64,000 bases of DNA from Planctomycetota bacterium (GCA_963204915.1 CAUJHS010000060.1:62001-126000); one strand, 5' to 3'; counted from the stretch's first letter, positions 16,249 to 26,900 are shown. Translations and numbers: made by a program. Notes: a model not told the origin generated them from the sequence alone.

Positions 16249-17289
16249 TCAAGGCGTGCTTTGCGTTGTCTTTTGCCGGGCCAACTCGGCCAGATCACTC
16301 TCAGGGTATTGAGTGATTAATTCGCGATAGAGTTGGCCAGCGTCCTCGTTTCGGCCGAGGCGCTCCGCCTCACGGCCGGCGGCAAGCAGCGCCTCGGCGG
16401 CGAGCGAACGATGCGTCGAATACAGCACCGGCACGCGCAGGAGCGCTAGCACGGCGGCGCGGCTGTCGCCCAAACGTGACAAAGTTTGCCCCAGCACCAG
16501 GTAGGGGCCCGCGCGCAGCGGTTCGGGAAGTTTCGCAATGACTTGTCGCCATCGCGTCATGTCTTCGAGTTTGGCCGTGGACTGTTCCGCGCGCCAGAGC
16601 TGCGCTTCCGCCAATAATGCAACGCGGTGATCGGCATGCGTGGTCAACGAACGAAGTTTCTCCACTGCTGCGGTTCGTTGCGGTGTTGTCAGCAACCAAC
16701 TGGCGGCAATCAAGTTGGCGGGCGCCTGGTCGCTTGTGAGCCAGGTTCGCAATCGATTCTCGAATGCTCCGCTCGGCTGAGCCGAAGTCCAAGTTAGCGG
16801 AATGGCGTCGTAGTTCGGGGTGGTGGGATCTTCCGTGACTAGCGTGAGAAACACGGCTGCCGCGAGGTCGGGTTGGTTAAGATGGCGGTAACACCACGCG
16901 GCCTGAGCGTACAAGCGGCGGCGGACCCAACCACGTTTCTCTTGGCTTACGGCAGCGCGGTATTGTTCGAGTGCTTCTGCGAACTTGGCGTCGATGAATT
17001 GTTCGTCGCCGCGCTGGTGAGGCGGCGTCCAGGTCGATTGCACTTCGAGCACCCGATCGGCGGGAATTGACGAATCGACGCCCGACTCGCTACGCAAGAG
17101 CAACGTTTGGCCGGTGTAATCGAGGATTTCGCCCGTACGTCGCACGCGGCCTTCTCCACGCTCGCCTGACGCGACAATCACGACGTCTTCCGCAGCGCAG
17201 AAACCAACCGCCAACACGGTAAGAAGCAGCCCGCCCGCGAAAGCTCGCCGTGGTCTGTGCATGAAGCGATGGAGTGAATATGCAGCCAT
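16249..17289 (-). CDS. Secreted TPR protein with N-terminal SH3-like segment
   Basis: 346 residues. A signal peptide (residues 13-33, ending AVGFCAAE) is followed by a short beta-rich part (VVIVASGERGEGRVRRTG to PADRVLEVQS) that may be an SH3-like or DUF-type domain, and then by TPR repeats: AKFAEALEQYRAAVS, AQAAWCYRHLNQPDLAAAVF, and a closing unit AERLGRNEDAGQLYRELITQ. It lies between the VWA/TonB-like gene (10 bases) and exbB (35 bases), on one transcript. Small secreted TPR proteins next to ExbBD genes probably help assemble or dock the periplasmic end of the motor. That role is inference; the order of domains is visible. Confidence 0.82.
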   Translation of the reverse strand: MAAYSLHRFMHRPRRAFAGGLLLTVLAVGFCAAEDVVIVASGERGEGRVRRTGEILDYTGQTLLLRSESGVDSSIPADRVLEVQSTWTPPHQRGDEQFIDAKFAEALEQYRAAVSQEKRGWVRRRLYAQAAWCYRHLNQPDLAAAVFLTLVTEDPTTPNYDAIPLTWTSAQPSGAFENRLRTWLTSDQAPANLIAASWLLTTPQRTAAVEKLRSLTTHADHRVALLAEAQLWRAEQSTAKLEDMTRWRQVIAKLPEPLRAGPYLVLGQTLSRLGDSRAAVLALLRVPVLYSTHRSLAAEALLAAGREAERLGRNEDAGQLYRELITQYPESDLAELARQKTTQSTP

Positions 17290-17299
17290 TACGGCTCGT

Positions 17300-18325
17300 C
17301 TAGTAGCGTGGTGGTAGCTTCGTCACGTCCACATAGGTGTGGTAACCGTTGTTTTGTTTGGCCAGTTTCACCAGAAAGTTTAGGTCACCCGAATATCGCC
17401 CCACGCCGAATTCGATGCTATTAATGGTGACGCCGTAGCGCCGGTTGGCCCTTGCGATTTGCGCTAGCTCGTCAGTTGAAAGCGATGGCTCGCCCGCGTC
17501 GGTAAGAAAGAAAATCACATCAGGATTCATCGAAAGCGCAAGCATGAGCGCGGGAAAGTGCCGCGTACCGCCGGAACCTGACATACCGCGCACGAAGTCG
17601 ATGGCTACCGTACGATCGCGTTCATTGCCGTACAGCAGCCGGGGCGCCAAACCGGGGCGGGCGTTGCACACGGAAAGTCGGTCGTTGTAGAAGACGATTT
17701 GAAACTGGTGAACGTCGCCCAAGTCTCCCAAACTGGCGATCAGTTCATGTTTGGCGGCCGCCATGGGCCGACCCTCGAAGCCCTCCATACTGCTGGAGCG
17801 ATCAAAAACATAAACGAACTTTGTGCCAACGCCCTGCGCTCCGAAGACGCTCGTTTGAACGCCGCCACCGAAATCTTTCGCTCGCGTAACGCCAGCGGTC
17901 ATCCCGTCAGCGGCGGGAAGCGCGTGGGCCAAGTCCGAACCGTCGGCCAAGGATTCGTCACCCCTGGGCAGGACTCCCGCGACTTCGCTGGGAGGTTGCG
18001 ACGCCGAAGGTAGTGCTTCCGTGGGAGTTGAGGGAGCGGCGTCGGCCGTGGTAGAAGGAACTTCGATGTTCGAGTCGCCGGGGTCCTGAAAATACTCGCG
18101 GTGCCCGCGATTCTTTTGCACTAACACAATGCCCGCCGAACGTTCCGGCTCAATGGCCGCGCCACGTGGCGCCGTCTGGAGGGTTAGTCCGAGAATCACG
18201 CCGATCGCCACATGTGTCACAATCGACAAAGCCCATGCAGGCGCGGGACGGCGCACCTCCATTTGACGGCTCAAATCGACCGCCGTTTCGTCGTCGTGTG
18301 GTGGTCGAGCCGTGAGAAAATCCAT
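17300..18325 (-). CDS. TonB-like energy-transducer protein with VWA domain
   Basis: From the ATG at 18325 the protein has 341 residues. The N-terminal 30 are cytoplasmic and basic. A single membrane helix follows that contains S34-I-V-T-H38 (WALSIVTHVAIGVILGLTL). The Ser-x3-His spacing is that of the TonB membrane helix, whose His is needed for coupling to ExbB. A long Pro/Ser/Thr/Glu-rich linker to residue 140 would span the periplasm, as in TonB. Where TonB has its C-terminal receptor-binding domain, this protein has a VWA domain with MIDAS motif FDRSSSM, the strand DVIFFLTD and a Gly/Ser-rich TRHFPALMLAL. VWA domains bind protein ligands through a metal. It is the first gene of the motor operon. 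An upstream GTG at 18367 is less likely. Confidence 0.85.
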   Translation of the reverse strand: MDFLTARPPHDDETAVDLSRQMEVRRPAPAWALSIVTHVAIGVILGLTLQTAPRGAAIEPERSAGIVLVQKNRGHREYFQDPGDSNIEVPSTTADAAPSTPTEALPSASQPPSEVAGVLPRGDESLADGSDLAHALPAADGMTAGVTRAKDFGGGVQTSVFGAQGVGTKFVYVFDRSSSMEGFEGRPMAAAKHELIASLGDLGDVHQFQIVFYNDRLSVCNARPGLAPRLLYGNERDRTVAIDFVRGMSGSGGTRHFPALMLALSMNPDVIFFLTDAGEPSLSTDELAQIARANRRYGVTINSIEFGVGRYSGDLNFLVKLAKQNNGYHTYVDVTKLPPRY

Positions 18326-18473
18326 GTGAAAACGAAAGGCGACGAGAATCAACCTCAGGCGTCCCACTTGGTCAGGCGCCCAATTGGATTGTAGGACGCA
18401 AGAAAAAAAGCGTCAACGAAATGCAAAAGCAGACCGCGCCGCAGTTTGGAATCGGGCGAGACCAAGTCGTATG

Positions 18474-18500
18474 CAAAAAACGCCCCGGGTTTCGGGGCGT
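18474..18500 (-). terminator. Intrinsic terminator of the ABC-transporter operon
   Basis: On the minus strand ACGCCCCG and CGGGGCGT form an eight-base stem around a short loop, followed by TTTTTT. It lies 40 bases beyond the stop codon of the 18540-20456 gene and so ends the ABC-ATPase/permease/partner transcript. Confidence 0.85.
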
Positions 18501-18539
18501 AGGAGACGAGTTACTTAAGTTGCATTGTAATGAAGCGGA

Positions 18540-20456
18540 TCAAGATTTCTCCCCAGCACTCTCCGGCGCCGCCGCATCTTCGGAGGGCGATTCCTCGTTG
18601 GATGGAGTTGGCTCGTTCGGTTCTGCAGGTTCTTCGGTCGGTTGCGGCGCTTTGACCGGAGCCGACCGTGGATCACTGGCGTCCGCCGAGGCCGAATCGG
18701 TTTCAGGCATTGTTTCTGTGGGGGTTGGCGAGCTCGCTTCCGGTTTTTTCGATTCTTCCGGCGTGGCGGGCGCTTGCGGAGTCGTTGGCTCGCTTGCGGG
18801 CATTGGAGCTTCGGCTGGCTCCGTTGCTTCGGCGGCCTCGTCGGTTTCTTTCGTTTTGGTGGAAGGCGCTGGCTTGGCTTGCTTGGCGGCTTCAGCGCGG
18901 CTGCGATAGGCGTCGTCGTGCCGCGTCAAAATTTCAAGCAGCACAAAGTCTTCGGGCAACTTCTCATCAAGCTGGTTCAGCACATCCTCGTAATGATTGA
19001 TCGAAGGGACAAGCTCCTCCGCCATAATGTCGTCAATAAGTTCGGGATACTTCTCGAACAACTCGGCCCAGGCTTCCCAGGCTTTCTCGTAGGTTTCCTT
19101 GGCGCCTGGCTTGCCGTCCGAGGTCGTCACGAACTGAGCGGCTTCGCGCAGAGCGTCCGCCTCATGCACGAGTTGCCGCGCCTGATCGGCAAGTTCGGTC
19201 ATTTCGACCTCGCAACGCGTCTTCCAATAGTCGTAGTTGACAATCTGTCGGTAACGGTCGATACGATCGGCGAGCAGCGTCAAGTCGTCAATCGTGGCGG
19301 CTACGCGTTCAGCTTCGCGCTTTTTATCGGCCGGGGCGCGTTCGGCGACTTCTTTCGGCGTTACCTGGATCTTCGGATTCGCTTCCCAGAACATTCGGTG
19401 CTGGTCCGTGGTGCGCTCCTTTTCGGGAGTGTCTAGAGCTTGCCGTTCCTCGTCGGTCAGTTTCGCCTTTCGTTCGGCTTGAATGTCGGCAAACTTCACG
19501 CCCGCCACTTCTTCGAGTTCGCCGCGTACGCGGGCGACGTCGGCCAGCACGCTCTCGCGCTCATTAAGCCGTAGCGTATGGCCGAACGACGTGGCGATTT
19601 GTCGCGCCCCGTACTCTTGGCTCCATTCTCGCCAGGCGCGCTCCCAGTCCTTGCGCGCGCGTTCGCCGTGATAACCATCTTTCTCATTGAAAATGGCGTA
19701 GTTAATTCGCGACTTCGAAGGATGCGAATGGAACAGCAACGGGCTTTCGCCGCGAAGTGGCCGATCTGGATTCGTGTCGACCACCACTTGCCCGCGCAAA
19801 TACCACAAGCGCGACACCAGCCAGTTATCAGGCTTGCCCGACTGCCCCACGGCGTCATCAATATCAATCAAGTGAGCGAATTCGGCGTGGAAGTCTTTGT
19901 CGACGCCAAACATGCGGCGGAACTGCGTGGCTTCATCGGCGCGGCCCAACTTTTGGCCGAAGAAATGGCCCGTAAACGCGAGCAGTCGCGGCTCGTCGCG
20001 GTTATAGCGTGTGCCTTCAATCAAAAAGCCAATGCCGCGTTTAACCCAGGCGTAGCGATATTTGTAGTCGTCAAACTCAACCGAGGTGTTGTACGAAACA
20101 TTGTGAGCTTGGAATTCCCAAACTTTAATAAAGTTCGGTTGGAGCTTGATGATTTGATTGACCGAGGCCATGAAATTCGACCAGTCTTTGACCTTGTGGT
20201 ACTCAATGGCCTTGTGCCACAAGATGTTCGCCGCCACACCGTTCATGCCCAACGTGGCCAGCCGCATGGTCTCACTGGCTGGGTCAATTTCGCCAAGCTG
20301 GGCCTGGGAAAGATCGTACTCTTGCCGCAGGTCGGCTAGTTTACCTCCCTTGCCTTCCTCGCCCGCCGGGGGTTGTCCCAACCAGGAGAGCGGCAAGAGC
20401 AGCAAGGCGATTGCCACGTAATACGCCACTTTGCGATAAAACGCTTTCCGGTTCAT
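18540..20456 (-). CDS. Membrane-anchored partner protein of ABC transporter, with acidic low-complexity tail
   Basis: 638 residues from the ATG at 20456, which overlaps the permease stop by four bases (ATGA). Residues 8-28 form one membrane helix (KVAYYVAIALLLLPLSWLG). The body to about residue 520 is mostly helical with TPR-like spacing (LGMNGVAANILWHKAIEYHK, LQPNFIKVWEFQAHN, LYLRGQ-type helices) and a charged coiled-coil around LTDEERQAL to LADRIDRYRQ. The last 110 or so residues are a disordered Pro/Glu/Ala/Ser/Thr-rich tail with repeated EP and AE pairs. I recognise no enzyme motif. Tight coupling to the permease suggests it is a fixed subunit or regulator of the transporter on the extracytoplasmic side, but the substrate is unknown. 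Confidence 0.78.
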   Translation of the reverse strand: MNRKAFYRKVAYYVAIALLLLPLSWLGQPPAGEEGKGGKLADLRQEYDLSQAQLGEIDPASETMRLATLGMNGVAANILWHKAIEYHKVKDWSNFMASVNQIIKLQPNFIKVWEFQAHNVSYNTSVEFDDYKYRYAWVKRGIGFLIEGTRYNRDEPRLLAFTGHFFGQKLGRADEATQFRRMFGVDKDFHAEFAHLIDIDDAVGQSGKPDNWLVSRLWYLRGQVVVDTNPDRPLRGESPLLFHSHPSKSRINYAIFNEKDGYHGERARKDWERAWREWSQEYGARQIATSFGHTLRLNERESVLADVARVRGELEEVAGVKFADIQAERKAKLTDEERQALDTPEKERTTDQHRMFWEANPKIQVTPKEVAERAPADKKREAERVAATIDDLTLLADRIDRYRQIVNYDYWKTRCEVEMTELADQARQLVHEADALREAAQFVTTSDGKPGAKETYEKAWEAWAELFEKYPELIDDIMAEELVPSINHYEDVLNQLDEKLPEDFVLLEILTRHDDAYRSRAEAAKQAKPAPSTKTKETDEAAEATEPAEAPMPASEPTTPQAPATPEESKKPEASSPTPTETMPETDSASADASDPRSAPVKAPQPTEEPAEPNEPTPSNEESPSEDAAAPESAGEKS

Positions 20457-22294
20457 CCTGCGATTTCCCGTGACTTCAAAAAGAAATAGCCCGCTACCGT
20501 CACCGCGACGACATACGCGAGACACGTCGCCGCATGTTGGGTCAGCAGGTTCGGGTCAATGTTAAAGCCGTAAGCCACATACCGGGCCGTGCCAAACCGA
20601 CCATAGGAGGGTACGATCGCCACGGCGGCTTGCATCAGGTACATCAGTCCAATGTCGACCCATTGCATCACTTTGACGCCAATGCCGGGTTCCAAATCGA
20701 TCGAGACATTCTTTTGCGTTACCAATCGGTAGAACGACTCGATGGGTCCGCCGCCTTCAATGGTTCGCGTGGCTACGCCGACGACGAACTGCGAGAAGTA
20801 GCCTAGAATGATGGTCGCCAGAGTAGCCATCATCGCTACGGCGCCGCTCAAAAAGGTGCTGAACGTGACGCCAAAGCAAACCACGACGAGCATTTGCAGC
20901 CAAATGCCGACATAACCTTTCACGAAGTTCATGAAGAACGAACGCTCGGCCGCCAAAAGGTACATGTCGGGCCGCGACACGCCGTAATATTGCCCCGGCT
21001 CGGCGCAACGGAGCCAGATCTCTAACCGGCCGTCTTCCGCCACAAGGTCTTCAAACACGTCGCCGTCGCGCGAGAGTTGCGTTGCGGGGTCCACCACGCG
21101 CACGTTACGCGGCACATCGAGGTGAAAGATTTCAAACTCGACCGGTCGGAAGGAAATCGGCTCGCTGCGAAAGCCTGTTTCCGGGTTGACGACTTCGAGT
21201 TCTCCGCGAACGACGCGCTCGATATTCCCTTTGTGCGTGCGGAAGATGCCAATCGTCATTTCGATGGGTAGCCCATCGGGAAAGCGGTTTTCTGTAACAT
21301 CTTGAAATGTCCAAATGGCGCGGGCGCCGCTGGCGCCTTCAATGTAATCGCGATAGGTCCACTCATCGCCCACACTAATGCCGTCGCCGGGTCGGCCATC
21401 GCGCCCCAAAAACCGTAAAGGGAATGGTCCTCGCGCGTAAATGGGTACGCGAGCAAGCAGCTGACCCTGCGGATCGCCGAGGGTGTAAACGGATTGGCCG
21501 TCGGGGCCCTTCGTGGTTGTTACCTGATGCCAGTGCCCCATTTGAACATCGGTTTGGCCGACGCCCTCTGCATCGACTTCGAATGTGTGGCGATGATGGG
21601 AATTGAGCGAAGTTTCGCCGGTAAACCCTTCAACATCGCCCTGCGCGTTCCGCTTGTCCTGCACGCTTTCGGCAACGACCTCATGCTCGTGACTCAGTCC
21701 GCGCACGACGAAAACGTAGCTAACCACGCACATCATCGCCAGCAGCGCCGTGGCCACGGTGGCGAATCCGATGACCCGTCCCAACATGATCTCGGTGGCC
21801 CGCACGGGTTTAGTGACCACCGTATAAATCGTGCGATTCTTGATGTCGTTAGGCAGGCTGAACGCCGCCAGAAACAACGCAAGCAGCAACACCAGGTAAT
21901 TTGTGGCCGTTAGCACAAAGCTGATGTAGAGCCGAGCCGGATGTTCGCTCTGGGCGTCAAGGAACCACCCGGCGAACAACAAGATGGCCAGAAACACCAC
22001 AAACGCAATGAGCACTTTGCGCCGCACCGCTTCCATGATGGCTAGTCGCGCCATCGCCAAGATGCGCCGCGGCGACGTATTGACCAAGTCGCTCACGCCC
22101 GTCGCGATGGACTTCGCCACGACATAGAACGCCTCGAATGGTCCATGCCGCGCCGAAGTAAAGATGTACGCCAGGATGACGAACAACACCGACAGGATGG
22201 CGACGACGAGAAAGAACGTCAGCAGCGCGCCCATCCCGTATTGGCTGGGCAACAGCCATTCGAGGAACGTCAGTAATTCGTGTTCAACAACCAT
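20453..22294 (-). CDS. ABC-2-type transporter permease with large extracytoplasmic insert
   Basis: 613 residues. Membrane helices are visible at about 20-47 (YGMGALLTFFLVVAILSVLF), 92-112, 122-150 and 168-193, then a soluble region of about 250 residues, and four or more helices between 455 and 605 (FVKGYVGIWLQMLVVVCFGV and ATLATIILGYFSQFV). The middle region contains SLNSHHRHTFEV and an MGHWH stretch and is beta-rich. It follows LSLPNDIKNRTIYTV-type sequence (LPNDIKNRTIYTVVTKPV), which is common in ABC-2 permeases of the NosY/GldF kind. It works with the ATPase encoded at 22486-23436. Gene order and overlap with the 18540-20456 protein suggest a three-part complex. Confidence 0.88.
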   Translation of the reverse strand: MVVEHELLTFLEWLLPSQYGMGALLTFFLVVAILSVLFVILAYIFTSARHGPFEAFYVVAKSIATGVSDLVNTSPRRILAMARLAIMEAVRRKVLIAFVVFLAILLFAGWFLDAQSEHPARLYISFVLTATNYLVLLLALFLAAFSLPNDIKNRTIYTVVTKPVRATEIMLGRVIGFATVATALLAMMCVVSYVFVVRGLSHEHEVVAESVQDKRNAQGDVEGFTGETSLNSHHRHTFEVDAEGVGQTDVQMGHWHQVTTTKGPDGQSVYTLGDPQGQLLARVPIYARGPFPLRFLGRDGRPGDGISVGDEWTYRDYIEGASGARAIWTFQDVTENRFPDGLPIEMTIGIFRTHKGNIERVVRGELEVVNPETGFRSEPISFRPVEFEIFHLDVPRNVRVVDPATQLSRDGDVFEDLVAEDGRLEIWLRCAEPGQYYGVSRPDMYLLAAERSFFMNFVKGYVGIWLQMLVVVCFGVTFSTFLSGAVAMMATLATIILGYFSQFVVGVATRTIEGGGPIESFYRLVTQKNVSIDLEPGIGVKVMQWVDIGLMYLMQAAVAIVPSYGRFGTARYVAYGFNIDPNLLTQHAATCLAYVVAVTVAGYFFLKSREIAG

Positions 22295-22485
22295 GAGCGT
22301 GCGAAGCAGGAATTAGGAAGCACGAAGGATGATAATTATCGAGTCAACTCGCCAAGCCGCAAACGGCGTGACGGAAAGGAAAAGGTCCCCAACGGCCGCG
22401 CCGGCAAGCGAACTCCGTTACTGTGCGGATTCTTGAAACTTCGGCGTTGCACACGCGCTCCGCCACTCCGGCAAATCCAACGCGT

Positions 22486-23436
22486 TTACTTCTTGCCATC
22501 GCTGGCGCCGGCGGCGCGGCGGCCGGGACGAGCTTCGCTGTCTTGCACGATTTCCAAGAAGAGTTGCTCCAGGGTGGCCGTGGGGTTTTCGATCCCGTCA
22601 ACCTCGCCGCCATGCCGGGCAATGACCGCGCGGATCTCTTCTTTGGCTTCGTCGCTTAGTCCGCGAGCGCGAATTTGCGTCACCTTCTCGACACGCAGCA
22701 AATCGCTCACGCGGCCCAACTCTTTCAATTCGCCCTGGTGCAAAATGGCGATGCGGTCGCAAACGTCCTGAATGTCGGGCAGCAAGTGGCTGCATACGAG
22801 GATGGTTTTCCCCTCGTCCCGCAGACGAAGGATCAAGTCCTTCATTTCACGCGTGCCGATGGGATCCAAACCCGACGTGGGCTCATCCAGGAGGAGCAAG
22901 TCGGGGTCGTTAATCAAAGCCTGCGCCAGACCGATGCGCCGTGTCATCCCTTTGGAGTATTCGCGCAACTGGCGCCGCTTAGCCCACTGCAAACCCACCA
23001 TATCAATGAGCGACTTAATGCGATCTCGGCGCACCTGGGCGGGCATGTCGAACAGCCGTCCATAAAAATCGAGTGTTTCTTCGGCGTTGAGAAACTTATA
23101 AAGATAGGATTCTTCGGGCAGATACCCGATACGCTCCTTGTTCTTCACATTCGTGGCTTCTTTGCCAAACACATAGGCTTGGCCCTTTGTGGGGAATAGC
23201 AACCCCAGCAGAAGCTTAATGGTGGTGCTTTTCCCCGAACCGTTGGGACCAAGTAGGCCGAAGATTTCGCCCTGGCGGACTTCCAAGTCCAAAGCTTTGA
23301 GGGCCAGCACCTTGGGGCGCCCCCAAAAATCATGATAAGTCTTGCTGAGATTTCGAGTTTCGATGACCACATCCGCCCCGACGGCGGACGCGGCGGCTGC
23401 GGTAGGCGTGCTTTTTTCGACGGCGGCAGCTTCCAT
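22486..23436 (-). CDS. ABC-transporter ATP-binding protein
   Basis: 316 residues from the ATG at 23436, preceded by GGAG. Walker [10 protein letters not shown], the Q-loop region [10 protein letters not shown], the signature [10 protein letters not shown] (a variant of LSGGQ), Walker [15 protein letters not shown] and the H-loop LVCSHLL are all visible, so it should hydrolyse ATP. It is close to the CcmA/NatA class that energises ABC-2 exporters. A C-terminal extension after the H-loop (residues 225-316) includes a DUF4162-type segment ending KK. A gap of 191 bases separates it from the permease, on the same strand. The first 20 residues are Ala-rich and probably disordered. Confidence 0.92.
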   Translation of the reverse strand: MEAAAVEKSTPTAAAASAVGADVVIETRNLSKTYHDFWGRPKVLALKALDLEVRQGEIFGLLGPNGSGKSTTIKLLLGLLFPTKGQAYVFGKEATNVKNKERIGYLPEESYLYKFLNAEETLDFYGRLFDMPAQVRRDRIKSLIDMVGLQWAKRRQLREYSKGMTRRIGLAQALINDPDLLLLDEPTSGLDPIGTREMKDLILRLRDEGKTILVCSHLLPDIQDVCDRIAILHQGELKELGRVSDLLRVEKVTQIRARGLSDEAKEEIRAVIARHGGEVDGIENPTATLEQLFLEIVQDSEARPGRRAAGASDGKK

Positions 23437-23920
23437 GGAAGTCTCCAAAGGACCTTCAGGCCGAATGCCAATCCTCCTCCTCCAACGGTATTGAACACCG
23501 CAAAGACGGCTTCCCGGGAACAATGGGAAGGATCGAATCAAGCGGGCGGGAGAAAAGCGGAAATTTCGGCTATTATGACAATTGGAAGTACGATGCGAGA
23601 AAACAAGCTGTTCTAAGAAAGTCGGAAATTTGTTTTCACAGGGAACACATCCCTTGCGCGGCGCAAAACGCTACGGCTGGCCCAGCCGACCGACCGCTGT
23701 TCCTCGCAACCCTACTATAGATAAGAACCCCCAACCACGCAAGGATTCGGCGCCCGTGCGCGCCCCGTGAGAATCGCGCTGCTGGAGTTGCGCAACGCAC
23801 CGCAATATGCCCAGGAAACGGCGTAGGTCCTTTGCACGACACGTCCCGCGGGTTTCGGCGGGCCGCCGCGTTGTTGATCGCCAGCGTCTTACCGAGCAAA
23901 GGAACTCTCCAAGGGTTGTG
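23437..23920. other. Promoter region of the ABC operon; no gene seen
   Basis: 484 bases between the hybrid-kinase stop and the ABC ATPase start. Small open frames here show no coding pattern. It holds the putative extended -10 at 23572-23580. I see no terminator for the kinase gene near 23880-23920. Confidence 0.5.
23572..23580 (-). promoter_or_regulatory. Possible extended -10 promoter of the ABC operon
   Basis: The minus strand reads TGTCATAAT, a TG-n extended -10 with five of six bases of TATAAT, about 130 bases ahead of the ABC ATPase start. No good -35 is visible. The call rests on this short match alone. Confidence 0.35.
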
Positions 23921-26900
23921 TCACGCCTCGGTTTCTCGCAGTATCAGACGTTCCAGCGCTTGTGCATCGGCCGGTTTGACAACATGGAAGTGAAAACCGG
24001 CATCCTTGGTGCGGCGGCGATCTTCTGGTTCATCGCGACCGGAAAGTGCGATGAGTAGGGTCTTCTCCAGTTCCGGCATTTGGCGGAACCGCCGGGCGAC
24101 TTCATACCCGTTCATATCGGGCAACCCCAAGTCGAGTAGCACCGCATGGGGCAGAAATTCGCGCGCCGAGGTCACGGCCGAGCCGCCGGTGTGCGCCACC
24201 CGGACCTGATGACCGTTCAATTCGAACATCATACCCATGAGCCGGCAAATATCAGGATTATCGTCGACCAAAAGGAGACGGCGGCCCTCCTGAGGACGCG
24301 GCGCTGGACTGGCGGACGTTTTGCTGGCTTGTTGTTCCTCGGAGCGAAGGTCGGGACCGCCCAACATTTCATGCCGACGGCGCAGCAACTCGCCAGGAGT
24401 CATGTGATGCGTATAGCGCGCCACCAGTTTAACCAGGTGCGGACCATGAATGGGTTTGGATGTGTAGTCGTCGCAGCCCGCCGTGAGGCACTTTTCGCGG
24501 TCTCCTTGCATGGCGGCGGCGGTGAGGGCGATGATTGGCGTTTGCACGCCTTGCGCCCGCAACTTCGACGCGGCCCCGTAGCCGTCGAGTACGGGCATTT
24601 GCATATCGAGAACAATAACGTCAAAGGGCTCACCGGCCTCGCGCGCTGCGAGCACGGCTTCGACGGCTTCTCGCCCATTTTGGGCGGTGCGAACCCTTGC
24701 CCCGGCTTGTTCGAGGAAATGTTGCGCCAGATATCGTATGTCGCGGCGGTCGTCGACCACGAGAGCCAGGCAGTCGAGTTCGTCGGTGTCGGCGTCCTCT
24801 TCCGATTCGAGTTCGAAACGGTTGTTTGGCGTAATCCGCAAAACACCCTCCGTAGAGCCTGCTCCGATCGTGAAGGTGAAGGTGCTACCTTGACCGAGTT
24901 CGCTTTGGACGAAAATCCCACCGCCCAGCATCTCGGATAAGCGCCGGCAAATGGCCAGACCCAGCCCGCTTCCACCGTAACGCCGTGTGACGGACGAGTC
25001 GGCCTGCGTAAAGGGTTTGAACAATCGGTCTAGTTGTTCACGGCTGATTCCCACACCTGTGTCGATCACCGCAAACTGAAGCAGTCCTTCGGGCTCAAGG
25101 AACTGCACCGCCAACTGCACGCTGCCGGAGTCGGTGAACTTGATGGCGTTGCCTAACAGATTCACCAGAATTTGACGTAAACGCGTGGGGTCGCTTTCGA
25201 TCGTTTCTGGAATGGGACTGTCGTATCGCAACGAAAGCGGAAGACGTTTCTCTCCTGCCCGAATGTCCATCAGCGAGCAAACTTCGGCCACCAGCGCGTC
25301 GGGGCGAAAGCGGCGACGCTCAATTTCGAGTTTGCCGGCCTCAATGCGCGACAAGTCCAAAATATCGTTAATGATTTCCAGCAGAAACTGCCCGTTCCGC
25401 CGAATCGTTTCCACGCATTGTTGGTTGTCCGGATCGACCAGATGCCGGCTCAGCACGTCGGCGTAACCCAAGATGGCTGTCATGGGAGTACGAATTTCGT
25501 GGCTCATATTGGCTAGAAACTCGCTCTTGGCGCGATTGGCGGACTCGGCGGCTTCGCGCGCTTCGCGCAACTTTTCTTCCGCGTGGCGACGTTCGGTCAA
25601 TTCGCGTTGGGCCGCCTGGTAAAGCCGCGCATTGTCGATGGCGATCGCTGCCTGAGCTGCAATGCCCGCGATCACTTGTTCATCTTGATGCGAGAAAACC
25701 CCCTCCCGCCGATGTCCAAAAAACAATCCGCCGTGAACTTCACCCGTGCGCGAAACAACCGGAACCGCCAGATAGCTGCGCACCGACGGATGACCGGTAG
25801 GCAAACCGAAGTAGGGCGCCACGCGGCCATAGCGCGGGTCTTGAGTGACATCGTCCACTCGCACGACGCCCGAACCGTCGAAGGTGGGCGCGAACAAGTC
25901 CGTGCGGCGCGGCATAGGCATTCCGGAGAATCGCTCGCGCGCAATGCCCGTAAGTGCGAACAGCAAGAACGAATCGCTTTGGTCGTCCACCACGTTGTAA
26001 AAGAAGGCGCCCATTTCGGCGCCGATCAGTTCAGCTCCGGCGTCGGTCACCGTTTGCACCAGCTTCTCCAGGTCCAGTTCAGCGGCCAAGATCATGTTGA
26101 TGCGGTTGAGCGCCGCCAGCATTTGCGTTTGCTCGCGCAGGGCTTGCTCCGCCTGGCGCCGCTCGACCACTTCCTTCCAGGCTTCGTTATAGAGACGGGC
26201 GTTATCCAAAGCCAAGGCGCAACGGAACGCCAGTTCTTCGACCACCGCCAGGTCGCGCGGGTTGTATCGCCGGTTCGACTCGGCCGCGATGAGTGAAATG
26301 GCGCCAAGCGTGCGCCCCCGCGCCGTCAACGGAACGATCATTGCCGATGTTAGGCCCAGTCCTCGTACTAGCTGCAAATGCTCCTCGTCGTGCGTTAACG
26401 CCTGGTACAACTCTTCGGGAATTTCAGGGTAAAGCTCGGCCTGGCCCGTGCGGATGACATTCGCCACGCCATGCGAAGCCTGGGGGTCCACCGGGTAACG
26501 GCGACGCATGGCTTGGGCCAACTCGACCTTGGCCGGATCAGAATGCACCAAGGCGACCGACTGCGGCCGATGCCCCTTGCCAGCGAGATCTACAATGCAC
26601 CAATCGCCGAGCGCCGGCACAAGCAGTTTCGCCACGCCTTCCAATGTGGATTGAACGTCGAGTGCGCCATCGAGAATCGCGCCAGCTTCGGCCAATAACC
26701 GCGTGGTCTCGTCGGCGCGGCGCCGTTCGGTCACATCCATGCACACGCCGGCCATACGGACCGGTTTGCCGTCTTTGTCGAACGTGGCGCGGCCTTGCCC
26801 GTGCAGCCAGCCGAGCGTACCGTCGGAGCGAAGAATTCGATACTCGACCTCGTAATCGCCGTCGCCGGCCAAGGCTTGTTGAATGGCCGCTTCGACATAA

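Noticed and set aside
22331-22340. GATAATTATC palindrome between permease and ATPase
   Set aside because: It is a short AT-rich palindrome that could arise by chance, with no second copy nearby.
23636-23899. Minus-strand open frame of 87 codons in the gap before the ABC genes
   Set aside because: No domain, no signal, no ribosome site and no relation to neighbours.
23920-23960. Terminator of the hybrid kinase
   Set aside because: I looked for a hairpin and T-run after the stop and found none.
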